This document shows, one piece after another, positions 40,977 through 40,999 of a DNA stretch of 40,999 bases. Source of the DNA: Armatimonadota bacterium (GTDB lineage Bacteria; Sysuimicrobiota; Sysuimicrobiia; Sysuimicrobiales; Humicultoraceae); NCBI GenBank assembly GCA_031459715.1, contig JAVKIA010000022.1:1-40999 (forward strand). Direction: 5' to 3'. The notes beneath the pieces are model-generated. The model was not told the DNA's origin. It did not search any database and was given only the letters and a program-made list of their open reading frames with translations. The translations under genes were made by a program, and so were the position numbers. Position 1 is the first letter of the stretch. Each line of letters opens with the position of its first letter.

Positions 40977-40999
40977 ATGATCCAGGATACCATCTTCGT
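40977..40999 (+). CDS. Start of a further gene (partial, runs off the window)
   Basis: ATG at 40977 preceded by a near-perfect ribosome site TAAGGAGGT (40960-40968). Seven codons are visible (MIQDTIF). Nothing can be said about the product. Confidence 0.5.

Overview
The window is about 41 kb of GC-rich bacterial chromosome, and most genes lie on the + strand. The gene order around mreBCD, pbp2, rodA, rng, rplU, rpmA, obgE, nadD and rsfS is a classic Terrabacteria-type cell-shape and ribosome block. Bacillithiol-type genes, a long-chain polyprenyl diphosphate synthase (menaquinone tail) and DUF4321 next to radC and mreB point the same way. My guess is a deep-branching, possibly thermophilic lineage such as the Limnochordia or a Sysuimicrobiota/CSP1-3-like group. 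That is inference, because no rRNA is present to settle it.

Layout. 1-6.99 kb: tail of an unknown gene, a large cyclase/AAA-ATPase/TPR regulator, a GT2 glycosyltransferase, BshB1-like and BshC-like thiol biosynthesis genes, and a peroxiredoxin. 7.05-13.2 kb: a respiratory operon holding a diheme cytochrome c lipoprotein, a Tat-type Rieske protein, cytochrome b no. 1, two small membrane proteins, cytochrome b no. 2 fused to a two-cluster ferredoxin, an orphan MvhD/FlpD-like protein, a 37-residue membrane peptide and a polyprenyl synthase. 13.3-17.6 kb: a GT2/PIG-L deacetylase fusion, a methyltransferase, two tatA genes, tatC and small membrane proteins. 17.6-29.5 kb: a structured leader, radC, mreBCD, pbp2, rodA, rng, rplU, rpmA, obgE, nadD, rsfS, a thioesterase and smpB. 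29.57-29.92 kb: tmRNA.

29.93-31.25 kb is a decayed, rearranged patch of gene remnants: a thioredoxin-fold fragment, a permease C-half, a small thioredoxin, a ferredoxin start and a beta-propeller scrap. 31.2-38.25 kb is a sugar (probably amino-sugar) uptake locus: a divergent DeoR regulator, a SIS isomerase, a cysteine-less GATase1-like protein, an ABC binding protein, two permeases and a ROK kinase. No ABC ATPase is encoded, so a shared one elsewhere is likely. 38.3-39.8 kb is a broken paralogue of the regulator at the window start. It is followed by a small hypothetical gene, a secreted His/Cys-containing small protein and the first codons of another gene.

The most unusual system is the respiratory operon. 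It has two different cytochromes b. The first keeps the quinol-oxidation type motif (as SDWY) and the p-side haem histidines but has lost both n-side haem ligands. The second keeps all four histidines, lacks a recognisable PEWY motif and carries two [4Fe-4S] clusters. With the FlpD-like protein this suggests a heterodimeric Rieske/cyt b complex exchanging electrons with a low-potential cytoplasmic carrier. Tat translocase genes close by could export the Rieske protein, and the polyprenyl synthase would supply the quinone tail.
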